A DNA stretch of 64,000 nucleotides from Cellulomonas sp. 73-145. Its GTDB lineage: Bacteria > Actinomycetota > Actinomycetes > Actinomycetales > Cellulomonadaceae. The DNA lies in contig MKTI01000006.1 in assembly GCA_001898185.1 (NCBI GenBank), positions 372,001 to 436,000 of the forward strand. Reading direction: 5' to 3'. A model generated the notes under the pieces. That model saw only the letters and a program-made list of their open reading frames with translations. It had not been told where the DNA came from and did no database searches. Made by a program: the position numbers and the translations under genes. Below are positions 6,871-16,265 of the stretch, piece after piece. Position 1 is the stretch's first letter. Each line of letters starts with the position of its first letter.

Positions 6871-9546
6871 TCAGGATCGGTCGACCGTGAGCCGCTGCCC
6901 GGCGCCGATCACGATCCCCGGCCGTTCCCACCCGAGCCGGGAGCCCGTCCCGCTCTCCTCCGCCCGACCCGCCACACCGCCGAGGTCGGCACCGTCCAGC
7001 GCCACGCGCGGCACGGCCCCGAACTGGCCCGGCAGGCCCAGCTCGGTCAGCGTCAGGCTGCCGTGCTCCACCCGCAGGGCCGCGCCGCGCTCGCCGAGCT
7101 CGACGGTGCCCCACGCCTGACCGGTGACGAACGGCAGGCGCACGACCCCCGTGCCACCGTCCGGCGTGACGAGGCCGGCGACGGGAGCGAAGGACAACGT
7201 CCCGCGTCCCGCGTCGTGCTGCTGCCCCGTGATCGCGGTCAGCACGGTCCAGCCGGCCATCGACCGGGCGTAGTGGTCCCCGCACTCCACCTCGTTCCAC
7301 GGGTTGCGCCGCGAGCCGTCGTGCCGCGCCCAGAGGCCGCGCAGGATCGCCATGCCCTCGTCCACCAGGCCCTCGTACAGGCAGTGCGCGGCCACCTCGT
7401 ACTCCGACCCGCTCCACACCTCGTCGGCGTACCGGGTGGGGACGGTCGGCCGCCCACCGCTGGGCCATGAGCACATCACGAGCCCGGAGTCGTCGCGGTC
7501 GGCGTAGACCCGGTCGGTGTGCACCGCGTCGCGGAACGACGCGCGGTGGTTGTGCCGCACAACGGCGCGCAGCGCCTGCACCACGTGCTCGCGGGGCAGC
7601 AGGTAGCCGAGGTCCAGGGTGTGCGCCCACCACTGGCCGATCAGCTGGTCGGACAGGCAGCCCGGTCCCCACTGGAACCGGTCGGGCTCGTCGGGCGCCA
7701 GCACCTGCACGTAGTAGTCGCCGTTCCACAGGCGCCGGTCGTACTCGGCGGACCCCGCCTCGAACCGGTCCCGGCACCAGCGGGCCCTCGCATCGTCGCC
7801 CTGCAGCAGCGCCAGCTCCTCGGCGGCGCGCAGCGCCGCGAGCCAGAGGGTGCCCATGAACGGGTTGGTGCCACGCAGGTCGATGTCGTGGGTGCTCGGC
7901 TGGATGCCCGACAGCACGCCGGTGCCTGCCGGGTCCCACCGCCGGGCGACGTGGTCCAGCAGCGCGCCGATCCGCGGCCACCGCCGGGTCAGCCACGCCT
8001 CGCCGGCGCCGGCGCGCACCTCGCGGTACGTCTTCAGCACCGTGCCGAGCATGCCGTCCAGGGCCGGTTCGTCCGGTCCGCCGATCGGCACGTCCCACAG
8101 CTGCGGCAGGTACGTCGGGGCGATCACCCGGTGCGGGACGTACCCGTCCGGCGCCTGCATCACGTCGAGCTCGGTGTCCCGCATCGACAGCTCGAGCGAC
8201 GGGAACAGCGCGGCCATCGCGTGCTCGTAGTTCCACACGTGTGTGCAGTTCAGCGGGCAGGAGCCGCCCACCGCGCCGGCGTGGTGCAGGGTCGACGCGC
8301 CGTTCACGCCCTCGAACCCGAACACCTCGCCGGTGCCGGCCCGGAACACCGTCGGGGTGCGCAGCGGCACCGCCTGCGCCGCGAGCCGCTCGGCGACGTC
8401 GGTCGGCAGCGAGGAGTCGCGGAGCGTGCGCCGCCAGGCGTCCGACGCGCCACGCAGTTCCTCCCAGCGTGCCGTCACGTCCGCGACGACGTCCGTGGCG
8501 CGGGGGTAGCGGCGCGCGTACCAGTTGCCGAGCCAGAACCTCGACAGTCCGCGCTCGGGATGGCGCGGCCCGAAGTCGGGGTAGTTGACGAACCGGTGGG
8601 GGAAGGACCACGCGAGGACCGCGCGGATGGCCGTCGACTCCCCGGGCGCCAGGTGCCAGGGCACCGCGACGGCGCCCGCCCACGTCTGCCCGGCGGGGCT
8701 CGGTCCGCGCCAGCCGTTGCCACCGATCTCGTCGCCGCCACCGACGAAGGCGCTCGGCGACCCGTCCTCCGGCAGCCCCGGCACGACGAGCGAGCGCAGC
8801 CGCTCGGCGAGGTCCGCGGGGGTCGACCAGCACAGCTGCGCGACGGAGCCGTGCCCCTCGAGGGCGAGGGCCAGCTGGCCTGCCCGCGGGTCGTCGTCCG
8901 GGATGGAGCCGTTCTCGCACACCAGCGTGGTCCACCGGCCGGCGCGCTCGAGGCGGTTGGTGTTGCCCCCGTAGCCGGGGTGGTGGGTGCCGCGGGGGTT
9001 GACCACCCCGTCCGCACCGACGTCGTTCTGCAGGGCGCCGGCGAACCAGCCGTGCAGGTGGTCGTCGGACCGGTTGGTCAGCTGCACGGTGAACATCGCC
9101 GCGGGGACCGAGCTGGTGTCGGCGTCGTGCGGGACCAGCGGGCTGAACGCCTCGACCGTCACGCCCACCGGCAGGTCGGCGTCCACCACCTCCAGGTCGG
9201 CGAACGGGTAGAAGCCCCGCAACCGGGTGGCCGCCACCGGCGGGAACGCCCGGAAGAGGTCCTCGTGCCAGGCCGGGACGGCGGCGTCGTTCACCATCGG
9301 GACGGGCTCGGTCGCGAACGACCGCGCCTGCAGCACCCGCAGGCCGTCGACCGGCGGCTGCAGGCCGCTGTACCGCAGGGCGAAGAAGGTGTTCGGCAGC
9401 TCGCCGAGGTGGTTGCCCAGGTTGTGCAGCTGCCACTGCCGCAGTGCGCCGTCCGCGCCGATCGCCAGGTTGCCGGTGCCGATCCCGCCGAGGGGCAGTG
9501 CCGCGGCCGGTGCCGCGCCGCTGTCCAGGACCGATGCCTCCGTCAT
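6871..9546 (-). CDS. GH116 glycoside hydrolase, probable exo-D-arabinofuranosidase
   Basis: An 891-residue enzyme without a signal peptide, so cytoplasmic. The N-terminal domain starts with ALPLGGIGTGNLAIGADG, the usual opening of GH116 (glucosylceramidase-like) proteins; the C-terminal (alpha/alpha)6 barrel carries FGFEG near residue 411, THVWNYE ending at Glu441, and STHDIDLRGTNPF near 551-562, which hold the candidate catalytic acids. Some bacterial GH116 enzymes are beta-glucosidases or xylosidases; others act as exo-D-arabinofuranosidases on D-arabinan beside GH172 and GH183. The neighbours favour the latter. Its ATG overlaps the stop of the GH172 gene (ATGA), so the two are translationally coupled. 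It is the last gene of the nine-gene operon. Family confident, substrate inferred. Confidence 0.88.
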   Translation of the reverse strand: MTEASVLDSGAAPAAALPLGGIGTGNLAIGADGALRQWQLHNLGNHLGELPNTFFALRYSGLQPPVDGLRVLQARSFATEPVPMVNDAAVPAWHEDLFRAFPPVAATRLRGFYPFADLEVVDADLPVGVTVEAFSPLVPHDADTSSVPAAMFTVQLTNRSDDHLHGWFAGALQNDVGADGVVNPRGTHHPGYGGNTNRLERAGRWTTLVCENGSIPDDDPRAGQLALALEGHGSVAQLCWSTPADLAERLRSLVVPGLPEDGSPSAFVGGGDEIGGNGWRGPSPAGQTWAGAVAVPWHLAPGESTAIRAVLAWSFPHRFVNYPDFGPRHPERGLSRFWLGNWYARRYPRATDVVADVTARWEELRGASDAWRRTLRDSSLPTDVAERLAAQAVPLRTPTVFRAGTGEVFGFEGVNGASTLHHAGAVGGSCPLNCTHVWNYEHAMAALFPSLELSMRDTELDVMQAPDGYVPHRVIAPTYLPQLWDVPIGGPDEPALDGMLGTVLKTYREVRAGAGEAWLTRRWPRIGALLDHVARRWDPAGTGVLSGIQPSTHDIDLRGTNPFMGTLWLAALRAAEELALLQGDDARARWCRDRFEAGSAEYDRRLWNGDYYVQVLAPDEPDRFQWGPGCLSDQLIGQWWAHTLDLGYLLPREHVVQALRAVVRHNHRASFRDAVHTDRVYADRDDSGLVMCSWPSGGRPTVPTRYADEVWSGSEYEVAAHCLYEGLVDEGMAILRGLWARHDGSRRNPWNEVECGDHYARSMAGWTVLTAITGQQHDAGRGTLSFAPVAGLVTPDGGTGVVRLPFVTGQAWGTVELGERGAALRVEHGSLTLTELGLPGQFGAVPRVALDGADLGGVAGRAEESGTGSRLGWERPGIVIGAGQRLTVDRS

Positions 9547-10658
9547 GCGCGCGGCGCCCGCGGCGGCGTGCTGCCGAGGTCCGGCACGGGGGCGGTGCCG
9601 AGGTGGACCTCCAGGTCGTCGGCGCTCGGCGTCGCCGGTCGGTGGGCGGTGGGCCGGTCGAGGTAGAAGATCGCGGTCGAGGCGATGTCGTCGTGCAGCG
9701 GCAGGTAGCGCCAGCCGGACCGCCAGCCGAGCGCCTGGATGGTCACCCGCAGGCGCTCGCGGAACCGGATCGGGTCCGGCAGGTGCCAGCGGTACATGCC
9801 GAACCGCTGCTGGGACACGTACAGCCCGTCGGGCCGGATCACCTGCGGCAGGCCGAGGTACGGCGTGGTGTACGGGGTGTAGCCCTGACCGGGCACGTCG
9901 AAGTTCCACGCGCCGCCGAAGTAGTCCTCGGTGCCGGTGCCGCAGATGGTGGGGAACTCGTCGTCGGAGTCCAGGTAGAACTTGATCTCGCCCTCGCCCC
10001 ACCAGCCGTTGGAGTTCACGCCCCACGCCAGGTACGTCCCGACGTACTGGCCGGAGCCCTCGATGCCGTCGAGCAGCGTGTGCGGCACCTTGTCCGCCAG
10101 GGGGTTGGAGCGCCGCCACTGGGCGTGGAAGTAGCCCTCGGCGGAGTGGTCGCCGCCGACCTCGTAGGTGATCTGGTAGTACACCCGCACCTGGACGTCG
10201 GAGGTGTTCTCCAGCGTCAGGCGGGCACCCGTGCGGAAGGGCATCGGCCAGTACGAGTTGAACCCGCCGTGCGGGTTCGCGGCGATCACCTGTGAGCTGA
10301 CCTGGGCGAACACGCCCCAGCCGTTGCAGAAGAAGTCGCCGTACGGCACCTCGACGGCCGGTTCCGTCGACCCGTCCCAGTAGGCGCGCAGCAGCAGCGT
10401 GCGCCAGTTGTCCGTGTGCGTGGTGATCCACACGTGGCTGATCCACCCGGCGCCCTCGATGCTCGCCAGCTCGAACGTCTCGCCGGCGGCGATGTCCACG
10501 CTGGGGGAGATCTTCCAGCCCGGGCCGAGGTCGCGGGCGTTCCACGCCCCGGTGCCCCCCGTCGCCCGGCCGCCACCGCCGACCGCACCCGTGAAGTTCT
10601 CCGGCGAGATCGACCGGGTCTGCCGGTCGTTCAGTGCGCTGATGCTGCTGAGGTCCAT
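9543..10658 (-). CDS. GH172 (DUF2961) glycoside hydrolase, probable exo-alpha-D-arabinofuranosidase
   Basis: A 371-residue cytoplasmic protein covering the full DUF2961 double jelly-roll. Key blocks are YGDFFCNGWG (106-115), NSYWPMPF (134-141), GEGEIKFYLDSDDEFPTICG (221-240) and GTGTEDYFGGAW (240-251); the acidic residues in the last two blocks are where the GH172 catalytic pair lies. The family cleaves D-fructofuranosides or D-arabinofuranosides. The ATG at 10658 is preferred because GAGGGG sits five bases upstream; a GTG two codons earlier (10664) overlaps that site. It follows the MalG-type permease by about 25 bases. Confidence 0.9.
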   Translation of the reverse strand: MDLSSISALNDRQTRSISPENFTGAVGGGGRATGGTGAWNARDLGPGWKISPSVDIAAGETFELASIEGAGWISHVWITTHTDNWRTLLLRAYWDGSTEPAVEVPYGDFFCNGWGVFAQVSSQVIAANPHGGFNSYWPMPFRTGARLTLENTSDVQVRVYYQITYEVGGDHSAEGYFHAQWRRSNPLADKVPHTLLDGIEGSGQYVGTYLAWGVNSNGWWGEGEIKFYLDSDDEFPTICGTGTEDYFGGAWNFDVPGQGYTPYTTPYLGLPQVIRPDGLYVSQQRFGMYRWHLPDPIRFRERLRVTIQALGWRSGWRYLPLHDDIASTAIFYLDRPTAHRPATPSADDLEVHLGTAPVPDLGSTPPRAPRA

Positions 10659-10683
10659 CTCCACCCCTCGTTGCGTGCGACGA

Positions 10684-11505
10684 CTACTTGATGCCGGACA
10701 GTCGGACGCCGGCGACGATGTGCCGCTGGAACACCAGCAGCAGGACGATCGTCGGCAGCGCGGCCAACGTCGAGGCGGCCATCAGCTGCCCGTACTGCGG
10801 GCCACGGTCGTCGAGGAAGTTGGCCAGCACCGGCATGATCTGCTGCAGCGTCGGGTTGCTGATCGTCAGGATCGGCCACACGTAGGCGTTCCAGTACGCC
10901 ATGTAGGAGATGATCCCGACGACGACGAACACGGCCCCCGAGTTGGGGACGAAGATCTTCAGGAAGATCCGCCACCGTGAGCAGCCGTCGATCCGCGCGG
11001 CGTCCTCGACCGCCGTGGGCATGCCGAGGAAGAACTGCCGCATGAAGAACATCTGGGCGGCCGAGGCGACGCCCGGGATGATCAGCACCGCGAGCGTGTT
11101 GAGCATGTGCAGCTTCGACACGACGACGAACGACGTGATCAGGATCGACATCGCCGGCACGAACATCGGCATGATGCACAGCACCCAGAGCACCCGCTTG
11201 TACGGGAACTCCAGCCGTGCGAACGCATAGGCGGCCAACGCGTTCACCGCGATGCTCAGCCCGGTGAAGATCACCGCGCCCAGCATCGTCAGGCCCACCG
11301 CCGTCATGTACTGCCTGTCGTGCAGCATCGCCGTGTAGTTGTGCCATTCCCAGACCTGCGGCAGCACGGCGAACGGCGTCTTCAGCACGTCGAGGTCGCG
11401 CTTGAAACCGCACAGCGCCATCCAGGCGAGCGGCATCAGCATGCTGAGCGCGATGAGGACGAGCAGCACCCACTTCGCCGCGAGGGAGCGTCGGGACCTG
11501 ACCAT
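10684..11505 (-). CDS. CUT1 sugar ABC transporter permease, MalG type
   Basis: A 273-residue inner-membrane permease with six predicted helices. The cytoplasmic EAA loop is clear (VEDAARIDGCSRWRIFLKIF near residues 170-190), the contact site for the ATPase. The C-terminus RHIVAGVRLSGIK matches the GxxxGAxKG-type ending of MalG proteins. It pairs with the MalF-type gene, whose stop overlaps this start by one base (TGATG). No ATPase gene is in the operon; actinobacterial CUT1 importers commonly borrow a shared MsiK-like ATPase. Confidence 0.93.
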   Translation of the reverse strand: MVRSRRSLAAKWVLLVLIALSMLMPLAWMALCGFKRDLDVLKTPFAVLPQVWEWHNYTAMLHDRQYMTAVGLTMLGAVIFTGLSIAVNALAAYAFARLEFPYKRVLWVLCIMPMFVPAMSILITSFVVVSKLHMLNTLAVLIIPGVASAAQMFFMRQFFLGMPTAVEDAARIDGCSRWRIFLKIFVPNSGAVFVVVGIISYMAYWNAYVWPILTISNPTLQQIMPVLANFLDDRGPQYGQLMAASTLAALPTIVLLLVFQRHIVAGVRLSGIK

Positions 11506-12479
11506 CAGGCGTCCACCGCCTTCTCGGACCTGATCAGGCGGAACACCAGCGCGGAGATGGTGCCGAGCACGATGAACAGCACCAGCGACGCGGTGATCGA
11601 GAACGTCATCGCGTACGGGGTGGCGCTGCGGAACTGGTTGAAGATGTAGAGGTTCGGCGTGGTCGAGGCGTTCACCGGCCCGCCGTTGGCGATCAGCAGC
11701 GGCAGCAGGAACTCCTGGAACGCGGCTACCAGCCCGGTGACGAAGAGGTACAGCAGCACGTTCTTTAGCAGGGGGAGCGTGATGTACCAGGTCCGCTGCA
11801 GGAACCCGGCACCGTCCAGCTGGGCGGACTCGAGGTAGCTCTCGGGGATGTCGAGCAGGCCCGCCAGCATGATCAGCGTGGTGATGCCCAGGCCCAGCCA
11901 GATGCCGGGCACCGCGACCGCCGGGATCACCATCGAGGCGTTGCCGAGGAAGTTCTTCGGCCCCAGGTTCACCAGGCCGAGCAACCAGTTCGCCAGGCCC
12001 TGGTCGGCGTAGATCAGCCGGAAGAGCACCGAGGCGATGACGGCGGAGACGACCGTCGGCAGGTAGACCGTCGTCTTCATGAACGACGCCATCCGGGCGC
12101 CGAGCGTCTTGATGAAGCTGGCCAGGAGCAGGGCGATCAGCATGCCGCCCGGCACCACGATCACGGCGTAGTAGCCACCGACCTTGAGCGACTGGTAGAA
12201 GCCGGGGTCGGTGAGCACGTACTTGTAGAAGCTCAGCCCGACGAAGACCGGGGCCTTGTAGAAGTTGCCCTGGTACATGCTCTGCTTGAAGGCGTAGACC
12301 AGCGGCCAGATGACGAAGATGCCGAGCAGCACCACCATCGGCGCCAGCATCAGGTAGGCCGTGCGCCTCTCCTCGCGGTTCGCGGTGCTGCTGCGCCGCT
12401 CCGGCGTCCCCGCCTCGACCACCTCCGCCGTGACGGTGCCCAGTCGCTTTCGCGGCGTCGTTGCCTGCGTGGGGGGCAT
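11505..12479 (-). CDS. CUT1 sugar ABC transporter permease, MalF type
   Basis: A 324-residue permease with six predicted membrane helices after a cytoplasmic N-terminus (RREERRTAYLMLAPMVVLLG). The EAA loop reads SAQLDGAGFLQRTWYITLP near residues 220-240. I place the start at ATG 12479 (MPPTQATT), preceded by AGGAAGG at ten bases; the open frame runs 29 residues further upstream, but those residues overlap low-complexity DNA and have no ribosome-binding site. It forms the membrane channel with the MalG-type protein and receives sugar from the lipoprotein encoded just upstream. Confidence 0.92.
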   Translation of the reverse strand: MPPTQATTPRKRLGTVTAEVVEAGTPERRSSTANREERRTAYLMLAPMVVLLGIFVIWPLVYAFKQSMYQGNFYKAPVFVGLSFYKYVLTDPGFYQSLKVGGYYAVIVVPGGMLIALLLASFIKTLGARMASFMKTTVYLPTVVSAVIASVLFRLIYADQGLANWLLGLVNLGPKNFLGNASMVIPAVAVPGIWLGLGITTLIMLAGLLDIPESYLESAQLDGAGFLQRTWYITLPLLKNVLLYLFVTGLVAAFQEFLLPLLIANGGPVNASTTPNLYIFNQFRSATPYAMTFSITASLVLFIVLGTISALVFRLIRSEKAVDA

Positions 12480-12593
12480 CTGCGTGTCATCCCTTCCTGT
12501 GTGTGCTGCGTCGCGCTCGACGGGCGGCCCGCTCGACGGCCGTCCCGGGGGCGGCTCGATGGCCACCCCCGGGACGCCGACGGGTCCGGACCG

Positions 12594-13967
12594 TCAGGAC
12601 TGCGGCGCCGTGCCCTTGAGCTGCTGCTTCTGGATGGTGCTGTTGATCGAGTCGTTCGCGGTCTTCAGCGCCGCGTCGACCGACGCCGTTCCCTTCATGC
12701 CCGACTCGATGGCCGTGCCCATCGCGAGCGAGATGTCCCACGGGTAGGCCGGCTCGGCGATCCCGTGGGCGACGATGTCGTCGGAGATCGTCTTCATGTT
12801 CGCGTCCTGGGTGGTGCTGGGGTCGTTGGCGGCGATCGCCTTGTCCACCGAGGTGCGGGTCGTGTACTTCGAGTAGCCGGCCTGCTTGAAGAAGTCGGCC
12901 ATGATGCTCGGGTCGCCGGCCGCCAGGTAGGAGATGAACGCCGCCGCCTCCTTGGGGTGCTTGGACTTGGCGTCGAGCGTCAGCGTCCAGCCACCGAGCG
13001 TCGCGGTGGTCTCCCCGGTGCCGCCGTCCTTGGTCGGCAACGCGGCGACCACCGTCTTGGCCAGCAGGTCCGGCTTGTCCTTCTTGATGGCGCCGAGGGC
13101 CCACGAGCCGTTGACCATCATCGCGACCTCACCGCTCTCGAACGGTGCGGCGTCGGTGTAGCCGACCTTCGGGTTCTGCGGCATCAGCTTGTTCTGGTAC
13201 AGCGTCTTGTACAGGTTGACGACGTCCGCGAAGCAGGAGTCGGTCGCCCGCCCCGAGGCCCAGTCGTCGGTGATGGGGAAGTGGCCGCACGAGTTGTCCT
13301 GCAGCCCCCAGCTGGACCAGCCGAGCTCGGCGGCGACGGAGGCGATGGTGATGCCCTTGACGTTGCCCGAGGTGAGCTTGGTGGACCAGTCGACCAGGTC
13401 CTTCCAGGACTTCGGCGGGCTCGCCGGGTCCAGTCCGGCGGCCTTGGCCATGTCGCTGTTGATGTAGAGCACGGCCGAGGGCTCGACGAGCATCGGGTAG
13501 CCCCAATGCTTGCCCTTCTCGGTGACGAACGGCGCGACGTTCGACTTGATGTCGGCCAGCGCCGACGCCGGCAGGTAGTCGTCGAGAGCCGCGAACTGGC
13601 CCTGCGCGACGCCCGGCTTGATGTTGCCGTAGTTCGTCGTGACGACGTCCGGCTGGTTGCCCGCCGCCTGCGCCGCCTGCAGCTTCTGGGTCCAGGTGTC
13701 GGCCGGGACGACCTTGTAGTCGACCTTGACGCAGGTCTGCGACGAGTTGAACTGGTCGACGTACTTCTTGTACCAGGCCTGCTGGTAGTCCTCGAACTTC
13801 TGCTGCCAGAACGTGACGGTGGTCGGGCTCGCGCAGGCGGTCCCCACACCCCCGCCACTCGCTGCGGTGGTGCCGGACCCTCCGCTCGACCCCGTGCCGC
13901 ACGCAGCGAGCGTGACCGCGCCGGCGACCGCCAGCGTGAGGGCCGTCAGCCCCTTGCCTCGCCTCAT
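12594..13967 (-). CDS. sugar-binding lipoprotein of CUT1 ABC importer (SBP family 1)
   Basis: A 457-residue extracellular solute-binding protein. It has a lipoprotein signal with lipobox ending at Cys23 (TLAACGTG), a Gly/Ser linker, then a family-1 fold: TTVTFWQQKFEDYQQAWYKKYVDQFN opening (shortened here), and MMVNGSWALGAI near the middle. Strong ribosome-binding site AGGAGGAGGAG precedes ATG 13967. The family binds oligosaccharides; in this operon the expected ligand is a short D-arabinan fragment released by the DUF4185 protein encoded just upstream. Confidence 0.93.
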   Translation of the reverse strand: MRRGKGLTALTLAVAGAVTLAACGTGSSGGSGTTAASGGGVGTACASPTTVTFWQQKFEDYQQAWYKKYVDQFNSSQTCVKVDYKVVPADTWTQKLQAAQAAGNQPDVVTTNYGNIKPGVAQGQFAALDDYLPASALADIKSNVAPFVTEKGKHWGYPMLVEPSAVLYINSDMAKAAGLDPASPPKSWKDLVDWSTKLTSGNVKGITIASVAAELGWSSWGLQDNSCGHFPITDDWASGRATDSCFADVVNLYKTLYQNKLMPQNPKVGYTDAAPFESGEVAMMVNGSWALGAIKKDKPDLLAKTVVAALPTKDGGTGETTATLGGWTLTLDAKSKHPKEAAAFISYLAAGDPSIMADFFKQAGYSKYTTRTSVDKAIAANDPSTTQDANMKTISDDIVAHGIAEPAYPWDISLAMGTAIESGMKGTASVDAALKTANDSINSTIQKQQLKGTAPQS

Positions 13968-14016
13968 TTCTCCTCCTCCTGTCTGGGCGCGTCGCTGCGC
14001 CAACAGCTCGCCGTTC

Positions 14017-15270
14017 CTACTTCTGCAGGTCGGCGCGGTACCAGAAAACTTCGTACGGATCCCAGATGGACAACGCGAAATAGATCGTCTTCCCGCCATT
14101 TGCCGTGTACCGGTCGAGCATGTAGGGCGCATAAGGGCCCGCCACGTCGTGCGCCCCGACCAGGGTGATCGGCTGCCCCCACGGTCCCCACGGCGAGAGT
14201 CCCTCGCGGATCACGATTCCCGTACCTTCTTTGAGGTACGTCATCACCCAGCGGCCGAGATAGGTGTTCCACGCGACCGACAGCTCCCCGACGGTGTCGT
14301 CGAGAATGGTCGTCGCCTGCGTCGCGTCGGTGCCCCAGGTGGGATTTCCCGCACCATCGACGGCCGTGAGGTAGCGCCAGGCGGAGGCGTCCTCGACCGT
14401 GGCCGCGGGCACCTTGGCCAGGTGCACGCCACCGAACCGTCCGTGCGTGATGCCCCAGACGTACAGGGTGTCCACGCCGTCCTCGGTCACGTGGTGGGTG
14501 GCCACCTGGACGAACCCCGACGTGCCACCCCAGCGGGGGCCGTCGAGCACCGTCCAGCTCTGCCCCTGGTCCGTCGACCGGGCGAGGCCCGCGTCGTTGA
14601 CGTCCCACTCGCCGGGAACGCCCCAGTGCCGCACGGACATCCAGTGCAGGTACATCGCCCCGCCGGCCTCGAAGCCGTAGGTGGGGATCACCGTCATCTC
14701 GGTGTCGTCGACCTTCTTGGACGGCAGCAGCTCCTTGGCCAGCCCCAGGTCGTCGGTGACCATGCCGCCGAGGGTGATGCCGTCCGACGGGTCGGCGTCC
14801 GTGGTCCACGCCATCGCGTTGGACCGCCAGCCGGTGCCGCCCCCACCGGTGGCGCCCTCCGCCCGGCTGGCGAAGTTGTCGCCGAACGTGAACCAGACCT
14901 TGCCGTTCGCCTCGAACATCGAGCCGAGGTCGGCGTAGCCCATGCCCCAGCGCACCGTGCTGCCGGGGGCGTCCGCGCCGGTGATCTGGCCGACCTGCGC
15001 CACGTCCCGCACGCCGGTCAGCGTGAAGGGTGTCGAGCTCGGCAGGACGAAGGACGCGGGTGCGGGCGGACCGGGCGGGAGGCTGGTGGCGGCGGACGGG
15101 CTGCTGCCAGCGGTGGAGCGCAGGCTGCCGCCGGGCGAGGGAGTGCGACCGGCGCACGCCGCGACGAGCAGCAGGCTCGTCCCGGCCGCGACGGCGGCGA
15201 GGCTCCTGACGACCTGGCGGCGGTGCACGGTCCTCCTCGAGCGGTCGGGTGACGCGTCCGGCGGGCGCAT
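14017..15270 (-). CDS. DUF4185 lipoprotein, probable GH183 endo-D-arabinofuranase
   Basis: A 417-residue exported protein. The N-terminus has a possible twin-arginine signal (HRRQVVRS, Arg17-Arg18) and a lipobox ending at Cys39 (LLLVAAC), so it should be anchored outside the cell. The rest is a DUF4185 beta-propeller: YADLGSMFEANGKVWFTFGD near 110-130, WRSNAMAWT, then repeated strand motifs such as TVIPTYGFE, LARSTDQGQSWT and YAPYMLDRYT. Several DUF4185 proteins are endo-acting D-arabinanases (GH183). Its ATG overlaps the kinase stop by one base. As the only secreted enzyme of the operon, it is the natural first step, cutting polymer outside the cell. Family sure; activity inferred. Confidence 0.88.
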   Translation of the reverse strand: MRPPDASPDRSRRTVHRRQVVRSLAAVAAGTSLLLVAACAGRTPSPGGSLRSTAGSSPSAATSLPPGPPAPASFVLPSSTPFTLTGVRDVAQVGQITGADAPGSTVRWGMGYADLGSMFEANGKVWFTFGDNFASRAEGATGGGGTGWRSNAMAWTTDADPSDGITLGGMVTDDLGLAKELLPSKKVDDTEMTVIPTYGFEAGGAMYLHWMSVRHWGVPGEWDVNDAGLARSTDQGQSWTVLDGPRWGGTSGFVQVATHHVTEDGVDTLYVWGITHGRFGGVHLAKVPAATVEDASAWRYLTAVDGAGNPTWGTDATQATTILDDTVGELSVAWNTYLGRWVMTYLKEGTGIVIREGLSPWGPWGQPITLVGAHDVAGPYAPYMLDRYTANGGKTIYFALSIWDPYEVFWYRADLQK

Positions 15271-16265
15271 CAGCGGGGGCTGACGACGGCGGGGCTGACC
15301 ACACCGGGACTGACGGTGGTGGGGCTGACGGTGGTGGGGCTGACGGTGGTGGGGGACGCTGCGACCAGCGCCCGCACCTCGTCGGCCGTCGGTGCGGATG
15401 CCGCCGACCCCGTCCGGGTGACCGAGATGGCCGCGGCGGCGTTGGCGGCGTCGGCCGCCGTCGCCAGGTCGAGCCCCTGCGCGAGCCCGGCGGCCAGGTA
15501 CCCGCAGAAGACGTCCCCTGCACCCACGGTGTCCACCGCGGTGACGGCCCGTGCCGGTACCCGCCGGGCGACGCCGTCCCGGGTCAGCACGAGCGCGCCA
15601 CGTTCGCCCAGGGTCACCACCACGTCAAGTCCCCAGCGGTCGCGGAGGGCCGCCGCGGAGGTCACGGGGTCGGCACCGGGCTCGCCGCTCAGGGCTGCGA
15701 GCTCACCCTCGTTGGGCACCAGGACGTCCACGTGCTCCAGCAGCTCCGCGGGCAGCGGGCACACGGGTGCGGGGTTGAGGATCACGGTCACACCGCGCTC
15801 GTGGGCGATCCGGGCGGCCGCGACCGCGGCCTCCACGGCGAGCTCGAGCTGCATCACCAGCACCTTCGCGCCGGTGATCACGGGCGCCGCGTCGACGATC
15901 TGGGCGGTGTCCACGACGTGGTTCGCGCGCGGCACGACGACGATCGAGTTCTGCCCGCTCGGCTCCACCAGCGGCAGCCCGACACCGGTCCCCGCGTCGG
16001 GCCGGACGGTGACCGCCGTCGCGTCGATCCCCTCGGCGCCGAGCATCGTGCGGAACTGCGCACCCATCTCGTCGTCGCCGACGCAGCCGACCATCGCCGT
16101 GCGCGCACCGGCCCGCGCCGCGGCGACCGCCTGGTTGAAACCCTTGCCGCCCGGGGCGGAGGAGAACCCGGTGCCGATCAGCGTCTCGCCCGGCTCGGGG
16201 CGGCGCGGAGCGTAGGCGACCAGGTCCATCATGAAGGACCCCACGACGCAGACGTCGGCGCTCAC
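15270..16265 (-). CDS. PfkB-family sugar kinase, ribokinase-like; proposed D-arabinose 5-kinase
   Basis: A 331-residue cytoplasmic kinase. It carries both PfkB signatures: GGKGFNQAVAAARAG near residues 40-54 and DTVGAGDVFCGYLAAG near 240-255, with the catalytic Asp in GAGD. The sequence is closest to ribokinase, which phosphorylates the O5 hydroxyl of a pentose. Placed beside a D-arabinose-5-phosphate isomerase, it most likely makes D-arabinose 5-phosphate. GTG 16265 overlaps the isomerase stop (GTGA). The last 25 residues are an odd tandem repeat of VSPxx encoded by five 15-bp units, absent from normal ribokinases. An alternative role is a true ribokinase. Confidence 0.9.
   Translation of the reverse strand: MSADVCVVGSFMMDLVAYAPRRPEPGETLIGTGFSSAPGGKGFNQAVAAARAGARTAMVGCVGDDEMGAQFRTMLGAEGIDATAVTVRPDAGTGVGLPLVEPSGQNSIVVVPRANHVVDTAQIVDAAPVITGAKVLVMQLELAVEAAVAAARIAHERGVTVILNPAPVCPLPAELLEHVDVLVPNEGELAALSGEPGADPVTSAAALRDRWGLDVVVTLGERGALVLTRDGVARRVPARAVTAVDTVGAGDVFCGYLAAGLAQGLDLATAADAANAAAAISVTRTGSAASAPTADEVRALVAASPTTVSPTTVSPTTVSPGVVSPAVVSPR
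15280..15354 (-). repeat. five 15-bp tandem units in kinase 3' end
   Basis: Five units of 15 bp lie head to tail, the last three (15310-15354) identical with the plus-strand core CTGACGGTGGTGGGG. They encode the repeated pentapeptide VSPxx at the kinase C-terminus. The identical units suggest recent replication slippage. Confidence 0.9.

Noticed and set aside
5291..9436. Very long minus-strand open frame of 1381 codons
   Set aside because: Its product is Arg/Ala/Gly/Pro-rich with no family motifs; it is a shadow of the GH116 gene and of the plus-strand ECF42 sigma gene. Long empty frames are expected at this GC content.
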